A stretch of 5,422 nucleotides of DNA from Actinomycetota bacterium (GTDB lineage Bacteria > Actinomycetota > Thermoleophilia > Solirubrobacterales > Solirubrobacteraceae), in the NCBI GenBank assembly GCA_005883905.1, contig VAYD01000280.1, positions 1 through 5,422 on the forward strand. Reading direction: 5' to 3'. The notes under the pieces are model-generated. The model saw only the letters and a program-made list of their open reading frames with translations. It had not been told where the DNA came from and did no database searches. The translations under genes and the position numbers were made by a program. Shown in pieces: positions 1-5,422 of the stretch; the first letter of the stretch is position 1, and each line of letters opens with the position of its first letter.

Positions 1-715
1 CGTACATGTCCATCCGCGGCGGCTTGCCGTTGGGCAGCTTCAGGTTCTTGATCCAGTTGAGCACCGACACGTCGCCGGTCGTGAACGTGTTGCCGCCGAT
101 CACGAGGTTCTTCGGGCTGACGCGCTTGAGCGCTCCGTAGGAGGCGTCGAGGATCTGCGCGTAGCGGTGCGGGCCGAGCTTCATCTTGGCCGTCAGCGGC
201 CTGTCGCGACGCTCGGAGATCAGCGGCTGGAAGTTCGCCTTCTGGGTCGGCTCGGGCCAGATCAGCCAGAGGTGGATCGACGGCCAGCGCTTGGCCGCCG
301 CGGCCGCGAACGCCGCGAAGTCGGAGGACTTCTTGGGCGCCCACCGGTGGTCGCCGTCATGCCCGCTCGCCCATCCGGGCGTGTCGCTGAGCTCCATCGT
401 GATCCGCATGCCGTACTGCTTGGCCTGCTCGATCGCGTCGTCGACCTCCGCCGGCCACTCGTAGGCGGGGTCGTTCGGGTCCGCCGGGTGCGCGGGCCGC
501 GTCGGCGCCACCGTCCACCAGTTGACCCGCATCATGTAGATGCCGGCGCCGAGTTGCTTGTAGATCGGGAACTGCGACACGCCGTGGACGCGCACCGGGC
601 CCCAGATCGCCTTCTTGCGCGACTGCTGCGCCCCCGCCGCGAACGACGGGACCGCCGCCATCAGGGCGAGAGCGGTGAGGCCAACCAGGCCAAGGCGCCG
701 GGCATCCATACCCAT
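1..715 (-). CDS. Secreted clan GH-A glycosidase-like protein with WPEP motif (3' end missing)
   Basis: Only the first 238 residues are in the window; the gene continues past the left edge. Residues 1-31 form a signal peptide (Arg-Arg, then a Leu/Ala core, ending near SFAAGAQ), so the product is probably exported. The rest reads like the N-terminal half of a TIM-barrel glycoside hydrolase of clan GH-A (GH5/GH39/GH42-like): ELSDTPGWASG at 108-118, IHLWLIWPEPTQ at 147-158, LKRVSPKNLVIGGN at 196-209. Glu155 sits where the acid/base Glu of the NEP motif belongs, but the preceding Asn is Pro154. The nucleophile Glu would lie in the missing part. ATG 715 is chosen because it opens the signal peptide; ATG 709, two codons on, is equally possible, and neither has a clear Shine-Dalgarno sequence. 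It begins 21 bp after the methyltransferase stop, so it is probably the fifth gene of the operon. It is clearly less related to the two upstream glycosidases than they are to each other. Substrate and activity are unknown. Confidence 0.8.
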   Translation of the reverse strand, partial: MGMDARRLGLVGLTALALMAAVPSFAAGAQQSRKKAIWGPVRVHGVSQFPIYKQLGAGIYMMRVNWWTVAPTRPAHPADPNDPAYEWPAEVDDAIEQAKQYGMRITMELSDTPGWASGHDGDHRWAPKKSSDFAAFAAAAAKRWPSIHLWLIWPEPTQKANFQPLISERRDRPLTAKMKLGPHRYAQILDASYGALKRVSPKNLVIGGNTFTTGDVSVLNWIKNLKLPNGKPPRMDMY

Positions 716-736
716 GCGAACAACGGTAGCTCGTCT

Positions 737-1432
737 TCAGAGCGGTCGCCGCACGAGCGCGACCAGAAATGCGCCGTGCAGCTTGTCGATCCGCGCCATG
801 ATCCGGCCGAGCCGCGGCGGCAGCGGGTAGTAGCCGGCGGTCCGTACCTGCACCGGCTCGAGGCCGTGGACCACGGACAGCTCGGTGAGCGCACGGGCGG
901 TGAACAGGCGCAGGTGCGCGCGGCCGTCCTCGTGCGGCTGGCCGCGCAACGGGTCGAGCGGGTTGCCCAGGATGAGCTCGTCGCTGACGTGCGCGGGCAT
1001 CGGCTGGTAGCCGAGCGCGAGAGCGCCGACGTTGTGCCACGACGAGAAGTTGTTCGTCGAGATCAGCGCCAGGCCGCCGGGCTTGAGGACGCGCCGGACC
1101 TCGCGCATGAACGCGTCGGAGCGGCGCACGTGCTCGATCACCTGGTTGGCGTGGACCGTTTCGAACTCCTCGTCGGCGAACGGCAGGCCGTCGTCGATGT
1201 TGGCGCACACGACCTCGATCCCGCGCGCGCGGGCGGCCTCCACGTGCTCGGCGACGAAGTCGATCCCGGCCACGCGGGTCGCGCCGACGCGCTGCGCGAC
1301 GCGCGCGGCAAAATCGCCCTCATGCGTGCCGACGTCGAGCAGAGCGCCGCCGCGGCCGGACGGCAGCATCCGCAGGACAGCGCGGCGGTTCTCTTCCTCG
1401 GTCGCGTGGAAGAGACGTTCGAGGCGGCTCAT
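737..1432 (-). CDS. Class I SAM-dependent methyltransferase (Methyltransf_11/UbiE-like)
   Basis: A 231-aa soluble protein with no signal peptide, predicted cytoplasmic. It carries the class I Rossmann methyltransferase motifs in order: motif I LLDVGTHEGD at 31-40 (SAM-binding loop, with GTHEG instead of the usual GCGxG), motif II ending in Asp58 (VAGIDFV, ribose contact), the segment ANIDDGLPFADEEFE at 77-91, then NQVIEHV at 96-102 and VLKPGG at 115-120, the normal post-motif signatures of Methyltransf_11/23 proteins. The C-terminal part holds LRLFTARALTEL and AGYYPLPPRLGR, and may help with acceptor binding. The acceptor cannot be read; in this setting a sugar, lipid-linked glycan or small metabolite is plausible. 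ATG 1432 lies 17 bp after the stop of the upstream glycosidase. An in-frame GTG at 1453 overlaps that stop (GTGA) and would add seven residues (VSEAPAA); the overlap favours it as a coupled start, while ATG 1432 begins nearer to the conserved region. Neither has a strong ribosome binding site. The start is uncertain, the family assignment firm. Confidence 0.9.
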   Translation of the reverse strand: MSRLERLFHATEEENRRAVLRMLPSGRGGALLDVGTHEGDFAARVAQRVGATRVAGIDFVAEHVEAARARGIEVVCANIDDGLPFADEEFETVHANQVIEHVRRSDAFMREVRRVLKPGGLALISTNNFSSWHNVGALALGYQPMPAHVSDELILGNPLDPLRGQPHEDGRAHLRLFTARALTELSVVHGLEPVQVRTAGYYPLPPRLGRIMARIDKLHGAFLVALVRRPL

Positions 1433-1449
1433 GGCCGCCGGAGCTTCGC

Positions 1450-2511
1450 TCACAGCGCTGCGACGGCCTTCTTGAACGCCGCGAATGCGGGCTTGCGCGA
1501 TCCGTTCTTGCGCAAAAGGCCCGTATGCAGGCCCCAGAAGTCCTTGCCGCCCTTGTAGACGCCGCCGTCCTTCCAGGCGAAGTAGAAGAAGCCGCGCAGC
1601 TTGAGCGTCGCCTGGTTGGCCTTGAGCGCCTTGAGCGCCTGGCCGATCCGCTTGGCCTGACCGGACTTGCCGGCTCGGAACGCGGATCCCGGTCCGATGT
1701 CCGACCAGCCGAGCTCGGTCACCCACAGGCTCGACGCGCTGTCGCCGTTCTTGGTCATGATCCCGCGGATCTTCTTGAGCTTGGAGATCAGGCTCGAGGC
1801 GGTTGGCGCGTAGGGGTTGACGCCGAGCGTGTCGAACGTCCCCTTGCCGCCGGCCGAGTACATCTGCTGGATGTACTTGAAGATGTTGGGCTTCGAGAGG
1901 CGGCTGTCGGGGAGCCCCGCGGTCACGACCTCCGCGGCCGGCTGCGCCGCTTTGATCGCGGCGCCGACCGTGCGCAGCATCGCGACGTAGGCCGCGGCGT
2001 TCGGGTGGCCGCCCGAGTACACCGGCAGATTCGGCTCGTTCCAGATCTGGTAGGCGTTGAACGAGAGGTCGGCCAGCCCGGGGTGCGAGTTCCAGAACGT
2101 CCCGCCCGGCCCGTAGCGCTGGACGACGGTGACGGCGAACTGAGCCATGTCGTCGTTGGACTTCGGGAACGGCGTGTACTTCTTGTTGGCGCCGGCGGGC
2201 CTGCGGAAGCTCGGCGGGTCGAACAGCACCGGGAGCACCCGGATGTTGTGCTGGGCCGCCCCGAGCACGAAGCGATCGAACGGCGTGAAGTCGTAGTTGC
2301 CCGGCGCGATCTCGACAGCGGACCAGGGCAGCGTCTGGCGGATGATCCCGATGCCGGCCGACTGCTGGGCAGCGAACTGCGACGCCTGGTAGGACAGGCT
2401 GCCGGAGTACACGTCGTTGGCGACGATGCCGGCGAAGTCGTTGGCGTTTGCGACGGCGGGAGCTCCGAGCGCCAGCGCCGCAGCGATGATCAGGGGACAG
2501 GCACGCTTCAT
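1450..2511 (-). CDS. Secreted clan GH-A glycoside hydrolase-like protein (GH39/GH5-like)
   Basis: A complete 353-aa protein. Residues 1-23 are a typical signal peptide (MKR, hydrophobic Ala/Leu core, AVANA before the predicted cut), so the mature protein is exported. The remainder is a single TIM-barrel domain: RQTLPWSAVEIAPGNYDF at 58-75, RVLPVLFDPP at 91-100, YQIWNEPNLPVY at 154-165 with the acid/base candidate Glu159, GVNPYAP at 230-236, LWVTELGWS at 262-270 with the nucleophile candidate Glu266, and FYFAWKDGG plus DFWGLHTGLL near the end. The 107-residue spacing of the two Glu and the NEP and TELGW motifs fit retaining clan GH-A enzymes; the nearest named families are GH39 (beta-xylosidase, PslG) and GH5, and I cannot choose between them. 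Both catalytic residues are present, so it is probably active. It starts 3 bp after the stop of its paralogue upstream with no evident Shine-Dalgarno, which suggests coupled translation. Substrate unknown; a surface or exported polysaccharide is inferred from neighbours. Confidence 0.87.
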   Translation of the reverse strand: MKRACPLIIAAALALGAPAVANANDFAGIVANDVYSGSLSYQASQFAAQQSAGIGIIRQTLPWSAVEIAPGNYDFTPFDRFVLGAAQHNIRVLPVLFDPPSFRRPAGANKKYTPFPKSNDDMAQFAVTVVQRYGPGGTFWNSHPGLADLSFNAYQIWNEPNLPVYSGGHPNAAAYVAMLRTVGAAIKAAQPAAEVVTAGLPDSRLSKPNIFKYIQQMYSAGGKGTFDTLGVNPYAPTASSLISKLKKIRGIMTKNGDSASSLWVTELGWSDIGPGSAFRAGKSGQAKRIGQALKALKANQATLKLRGFFYFAWKDGGVYKGGKDFWGLHTGLLRKNGSRKPAFAAFKKAVAAL

Positions 2512-2514
2512 GCG

Positions 2515-3661
2515 CTAGGGCGAGCGTACCGTGATTGAGAGGCGCTGCGCAGCTTTCTCGTACGCAGCGAACGCGGGCTTGCGCGACCCGTCGATCCGCA
2601 GCAGCCCGGTGTGCAGGCCCCAGAAGTCGTGGCCGCCGGGGTAGACCGGGCTGTCGCGCAGGCCGAAGTACACGATGCCGCGCAGCCCGAGCGCCTGCCG
2701 GCGGGCGTTCAGGGCCAGCAGCGTCGAGCGCACACGCTGCGCCTGCCCGAGTGGCCCGACGGTGAAGTCGCTCGGCGGCCCGCCGGACGCCCATCCCACC
2801 TCGGTGACCCAGATCGGCGAGTGGTCTCCGTGGCGGTCCATGATCCGCCGCGCCTGCACGATCGCGGCGATGACCCCCGCCGTGTCACGCGCGTAGGGGT
2901 GGATCGCCAGCGCGTCGAACGAGCCCTTCGCCCCGGCTCGGTACAGGCCCTCGACGTAGCGGCCGAACGGCACGCCGATGCGCGACTGCGGGATCCCGGC
3001 GCTGACGATCGTGGCGCCCGGGTCCACCGACTTGATCGCCTTCCCCGTCGCGGCGAGCAGGCGCGCGTAGGCCTTCGGGTCCGGGCCGGTCGGCCAGTAG
3101 ACCGGGAGGCTCGGCTCGTTCCAGACCTGCCAGGTGCGGATCGGGACGGGCGTCAGCTCGGGGTGCCCCTTCCAGAAGCTGCCGTCCGGGCCGTAGCGGC
3201 GGACGAGCACGACCGCGAACGCGCCGAGGTCGGCAGGGCGCCGCGGCGGGAACGTGCCGCGCCAGCTCGGCCGCGGCGGGCCGGAGGTGTGAAAGCCCGG
3301 CGGGTTGAACAGGACCGGCATGACCTCGAGGCCGCGCTGTGCCGCGGCTCGCATGAGGGCGTCGTAGCGCGCGAAGTGGGTGAAAGCGCTTCGGCGTGCG
3401 CTCGATGTCGGCCCAGTCGAACGTCTGGCGCAGCAGGCCGACGTGCAGGTCCTTGGCGATGTCGAGGTTGCGGTTCAGCTGCGCGCCGTTCATCGACGCG
3501 ATGCCCGGCGGGATGATCCCGACGAAGTCCGCGGGTGGAGGGGGCGGCGGCCCGGCCGCCGGCTGCGGCGCGCTGTCGCTGCCGCCGGTCAGCGCGACGG
3601 CGAGCGCGATCAGCCCGCCGGCGATCGCCAGCACGATCAGCAGCCTGACCGGGCGGCTCAC
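2515..3661 (-). CDS. Membrane-anchored clan GH-A glycosidase-like protein, interrupted by a frameshift
   Basis: Two adjacent reading frames together make one paralogue of the downstream secreted glycosidase. The 5' part starts at GTG 3661, which overlaps the stop of the upstream gene (GTGA), and encodes a short basic start, a hydrophobic anchor at about residues 5-24, a Pro-rich linker (GPPPPPP near 37-43), then LLRQTFDWADIERTPKRF at 76-93. At 3376-3390 the frame shifts; the 3' part continues with FARYDALMRAAAQRG, VMPVLFNPPGF, WQVWNEPSLPVY (acid/base candidate), ALAIHPYA, IWVTEVGWAS (nucleophile candidate), FWGLHTGLL and SRKPAFAAYEKAA. Reconstructed length is about 381 residues, with catalytic Glu near 182 and 287, 105 apart. 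All barrel motifs survive, so the lesion is either recent or a sequencing error (one extra base, or a four-base insertion, in the stretch reading CTTTCACCCACTTC). If real, the product would lack the catalytic domain; the first ATG of the 3' frame is 3354, which would make a protein without anchor and first strands. Unlike its neighbour it keeps a membrane anchor. Substrate unknown. Confidence 0.82.
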
Positions 3662-4020
3662 TCGCGGCGGCGGAGCACCGGGACCGCGCAGGCGGCGATC
3701 AGCCCGCCGAGGGCGACCCAGACCATCCAGGCGTCCGAGCCGCCGGGGTCGATCGCGCGCGCGGTCGCGGCGCCGGCGGGCGCGGGCTTCAGCGCGGCGC
3801 CGGTGAACGAGCCGCGATCGAGCTCGCTGCGCGAGACGTGCGTGGCCGGCGTGCGGTAGCGGTTGATGAAGCGCTCGGCCCGCTTGCGCGCTCCCACCGT
3901 GGGGAACGGCTCGTATAGTCCGTTGCCCGCCCCCTGGGCGTCGACCGGTGCGGCGAGGACGGCGCACATCAGGACGCTCGCGAGTCCGACCCCGAACCGA
4001 GTCATAGCCGCCAGGACCAT
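3658..4020 (-). CDS. Small exported protein with C-terminal membrane anchor, function unknown
   Basis: A 120-aa protein that I cannot assign to a named family. Residues 1-29 look like a signal peptide (hydrophobic GVGLASVLMCAVLAA followed by PVDAQG). The short exported part contains GNGLYEPFPTV (32-42) followed by a basic amphipathic stretch, RKRAERFINRYR (45-56), then a low-complexity Ala/Pro segment. A single hydrophobic helix at about 97-115 (AWMVWVALGGLIAACAVPVL) ends in RRRE, which fits a type I anchor with a cytoplasmic basic tail. ATG 4020 is preceded by GAGGGG ten bases upstream; ATG 4005, five codons later, is possible but has only a weak site. It is the first gene of the minus-strand operon, and its stop overlaps the GTG of the anchored glycosidase. 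It may be a small accessory or anchor subunit for the exported proteins behind it, which is a guess from position. The Leu-Tyr-Glu-Pro-Phe-Pro motif is the best handle for a homology search. Confidence 0.72.
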   Translation of the reverse strand: MVLAAMTRFGVGLASVLMCAVLAAPVDAQGAGNGLYEPFPTVGARKRAERFINRYRTPATHVSRSELDRGSFTGAALKPAPAGAATARAIDPGGSDAWMVWVALGGLIAACAVPVLRRRE

Positions 4021-4030
4021 ACAGACGCGT

Positions 4031-4036
4031 CCCCTC
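4031..4036 (-). promoter_or_regulatory. Shine-Dalgarno sequence for the small exported protein
   Basis: On the minus strand this reads GAGGGG, ten bases before ATG 4020. It is the clearest ribosome binding site on that strand and is the main reason to prefer ATG 4020 over ATG 4005. The genes behind it have weak or no sites, which fits coupled translation within one operon. Confidence 0.45.
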
Positions 4037-4044
4037 GCCCTCGC

Positions 4045-4049
4045 AGGTG
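4045..4049 (+). promoter_or_regulatory. Shine-Dalgarno sequence deciding the GTG start of the membrane protein
   Basis: AGGTG lies eight bases before GTG 4058 on the plus strand. No in-frame ATG exists between the divergent gene's start and this point; earlier in-frame ATG and GTG codons lie deep inside the opposite gene and would add hydrophilic residues that look like antisense translation. This site therefore supports GTG 4058. Confidence 0.45.
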
Positions 4050-4057
4050 CGGCAGCG

Positions 4058-5017
4058 GTGGTCGTCGAGGCGCTGATCGCGCTGCTCGGCGGCCATGCGC
4101 CGCTCCTCGCGGCGATCGTGCTGCTGGTCGCGCCGGGGCTCGCGCTGCTGCCGCTGCTGCCCGAGCGCGCGCGGCGCGACCTCGTCACGGCGCTCGCGGC
4201 GGCGCCCGCGCTCGGGTTCGTCGCCTCGTCGGTCGCGCTCATCACCGTGGCGAGCATCGGGCTCTCGCTCGACGGGCTGGTGATCCGGCTGGTGGAGGCC
4301 GCGCTCGTCGGCGTCGGGCTGGCGCTGCCCGGTCGGCCCGAGCCGGCGCTGCGCCTGCGCCGCGAGGACGCGCTGGTCGCCGCCGGGCTGCTCCTCGCCG
4401 TGCTCGCCGGCGTGATCCTCGAGGGGCGAGTCATCAGGGGCTCGCCGGTGCCCGGCAACGACTGGGCGAAGTACGTGCTTTACGCCGACGAGATCCGCAA
4501 CCACAAGTCGCTGCTGATCGACAACCCGTTCTGGATGCTCGGCGTGCCGTTCCGCGAGGACCCGGGCGTCCCGGCGATCTACGGCGCGTTTCTCGTGCTC
4601 GGGGGCCAGAGCGCGACGGTCCTGGTCCACGGCATCTGGGTCTTCGCGGTCATCGCGATCCTCACGACGTTCGTCTTCGTGCGCTCGCTGTGGGGTCCGG
4701 CGGCGGGCGTCGTCGGGGCGCTGCTGTGGGCGGTGCTGCCGATCAGCCAGGACATCCTCGGCTGGCACGGGCTGCCGAACCTGGCGGCGCTCAGCATGCT
4801 GCTGCTCGTGCTGCTCTACAGCGCGTGCCTGTTCGTCGGCGACCGGCTGCCGCTGGCGCAGACGACGGGCTTCGGGCTGACGCTGATCGCGCTGGCGGCG
4901 ACGCACCGGTTGTCCCTGTTGGTCGGCCTCGGCGCGCTGGCGATCATGGTCGCGACCGCGTTCGTGCTCGGCGACCTGCGGCGGATGGGCGGCGCGGCGG
5001 CGTCGCGTACGACCTGA
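4058..5017 (+). CDS. Polytopic membrane protein, GT-C glycosyltransferase-like (5' part, before a frame break)
   Basis: This frame gives 319 residues from GTG 4058, of which roughly the first 310 are genuine. It is very hydrophobic, with about nine to ten membrane-spanning stretches: around 2-33 (probably two), 45-66, 73-90, 104-122, 185-207, 213-228, 240-260 and two within 269-304. Between the 104-122 helix and the next lies a loop of about 60 residues with PGNDWAKYVLYADEI (132-146), NPFWMLGVPF (156-165) and REDPGVPAIYG (166-176). An acidic residue in an early large extracytoplasmic loop is a hallmark of GT-C fold transferases that use polyprenyl-phosphate sugars; Asp135 is the candidate. 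HGLPNLAAL (237-245) and ATHRLSLLVG (281-290) also recall large actinobacterial integral membrane proteins of this sort. I cannot name the family. The real frame is lost between 4981 and 5007, after DLRRM, and the stop at 5017 is probably artificial. It is divergent from the glycosidase operon, with its start 37 bp away. Confidence 0.72.
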   Translation: MVVEALIALLGGHAPLLAAIVLLVAPGLALLPLLPERARRDLVTALAAAPALGFVASSVALITVASIGLSLDGLVIRLVEAALVGVGLALPGRPEPALRLRREDALVAAGLLLAVLAGVILEGRVIRGSPVPGNDWAKYVLYADEIRNHKSLLIDNPFWMLGVPFREDPGVPAIYGAFLVLGGQSATVLVHGIWVFAVIAILTTFVFVRSLWGPAAGVVGALLWAVLPISQDILGWHGLPNLAALSMLLLVLLYSACLFVGDRLPLAQTTGFGLTLIALAATHRLSLLVGLGALAIMVATAFVLGDLRRMGGAAASRTT

Positions 5018-5422
5018 TCGAGCGCCAGCGCACGTTCGGCGGCACACTTTCGTACGCGGATTACGAGGCGTCCAAGCTGCCGGTGGTCCACACGGCGAAG
5101 GACCTCTCGCTGGTATTCACGGCGGTCGCGGTGATCGCGCTCGTCGTCGCGATCCGGCGCGTCGCGCGCGACCACGCGCTGATCCCGCTGCTCGCGATGC
5201 TCGCGTTCACGATCGCGGGCGCATACGCCTGGATCGTGCACCTCCCGCTCGGCTACCTGCGGATGGCGTACTACCTGCCGCTGGCGCTCGTGCCGCTCGT
5301 CGCCGTCGCGCTCGCCGAGTTCCGGCGCGTGCGCACGACGCTCGTCATCGGCGCGCTGCTCGCCGCCGTGGTCGCCGGGTTCGCCTGGCCGGCGGCGCAC
5401 AACGTGCGCTTCTTCTACGGCT
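5002..5422 (+). CDS. Polytopic membrane protein, 3' part in a shifted frame (runs off right edge)
   Basis: This frame has no start of its own and reads as the continuation of the preceding membrane protein. From about 5002 it encodes VAYDLIERQRTFGGTLSY, ADYEASKLPVVHTAKDLS, then four hydrophobic stretches: LVFTAVAVIALVVAI followed by basic RRVARDH, ALIPLLAMLAFTIAGAYAWIV, YYLPLALVPLVAVAL followed by EFRRVRT, and LVIGALLAAVVAGFAW. It is open through 5421 with no stop, so the gene continues beyond the window. The hydrophilic loop before the first helix is probably extracytoplasmic by the positive-inside rule, because the following helix ends in a basic segment. That implies a helix should stand between DLRRM in the 5' part and VAYDL here, yet none is present: sequence may be missing as well as shifted. 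The frame relation is minus one (one base lacking, or two extra, modulo three). Whether this is an assembly fault or a true lesion cannot be decided here. Confidence 0.65.

Noticed and set aside
716..736. Possible terminator between the methyltransferase and the last glycosidase-like gene
   Set aside because: The gap is 21 bp and shows no GC-rich hairpin followed by a T run; the arrangement fits read-through in an operon.
167..1558. Long plus-strand open frame of 463 codons across the glycosidase-like and methyltransferase genes
   Set aside because: It is antisense to genes with clear family motifs, is extremely Arg/Val/Glu/Asp-rich and has no recognisable domain; such frames arise from GC-rich codon bias.
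1525..2538. Plus-strand open frame of 337 codons opposite the secreted glycosidase
   Set aside because: Shadow of the real gene: low-complexity charged composition, no motifs, and the opposite strand has a signal peptide and catalytic residues.
3914..3919. TATAGT on the plus strand, a possible -10 box for the membrane protein
   Set aside because: It lies inside the small gene, where it encodes the Leu-Tyr of the GLYEPFP motif on the other strand, has no -35 partner at proper spacing, and is about 140 bp from the start codon.
3863..4057. Upstream ATG start (3863) for the membrane protein
   Set aside because: The added 65 residues are antisense to the small exported gene and hydrophilic; GTG 4058 has a Shine-Dalgarno site and begins directly at the first helix.
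2885..5047. Minus-strand open frame of 720 codons
   Set aside because: Only about 3376-3661 of it is real (the N-terminal part of the anchored glycosidase). The rest is antisense to the membrane protein or out of frame with the small exported protein, with Arg/Gln/Asp/His-rich composition.
4816..5400. Minus-strand open frame of 194 codons opposite the membrane protein
   Set aside because: Its Arg/Asp/Glu/His-rich sequence is the usual antisense image of hydrophobic Leu/Val/Ala codons; no start context or domain.

Overview
The window is very GC-rich bacterial DNA with strong third-position G/C bias and no RNA genes, CRISPR arrays or insertion sequences that I can see. The style (high-GC codons, GTG starts, Arg/Ala-rich secreted proteins) fits an actinobacterium, and the protein wording is reminiscent of the Thermoleophilia/Solirubrobacterales. 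That placement is an impression, not a computed result.

Layout. Positions 1-4020 are one tightly packed minus-strand series, transcribed from right to left: a 120-aa secreted/anchored small protein (4020-3658), a membrane-anchored clan GH-A glycosidase-like protein (3661-2515, broken by a frameshift near 3376-3390), a secreted paralogue of it (2511-1450), a class I SAM-dependent methyltransferase (1432-737, or from GTG 1453), and a third, more distant secreted GH-A-like protein that runs off the left edge (715-1). Gaps are -4, 3, 17 and 21 bp, so this looks like one operon. From 4058 to the right edge, on the plus strand, lies a divergent polytopic membrane protein resembling GT-C type glycosyltransferases. 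It is also broken, at 4981-5007, and runs off the right edge. Only 37 bp separate the two divergent starts. No gene-free stretch exceeds about 40 bp.

How the parts may fit. Three extracytoplasmic TIM-barrel glycosidase-like proteins, a methyltransferase, a small signal-plus-anchor protein and a multi-spanning GT-C-like protein together suggest assembly, trimming or decoration of a cell-surface or exported glycan, comparable in concept to GH39-type hydrolases encoded within exopolysaccharide clusters such as PslG. This is inference from context; no substrate can be read from the sequence.

Most notable points: a tandem pair of GH paralogues with different localisation signals, a GH-A-like protein whose conserved Asn before the acid/base Glu is replaced by Pro (WPEP instead of WNEP), a frameshift in one glycosidase, and a break in the membrane protein where a whole transmembrane helix also seems to be missing. 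Two independent breaks in 5.4 kb point either to assembly or sequencing errors in GC-rich DNA or to local gene decay. I saw no convincing evidence of an entirely new type of system.
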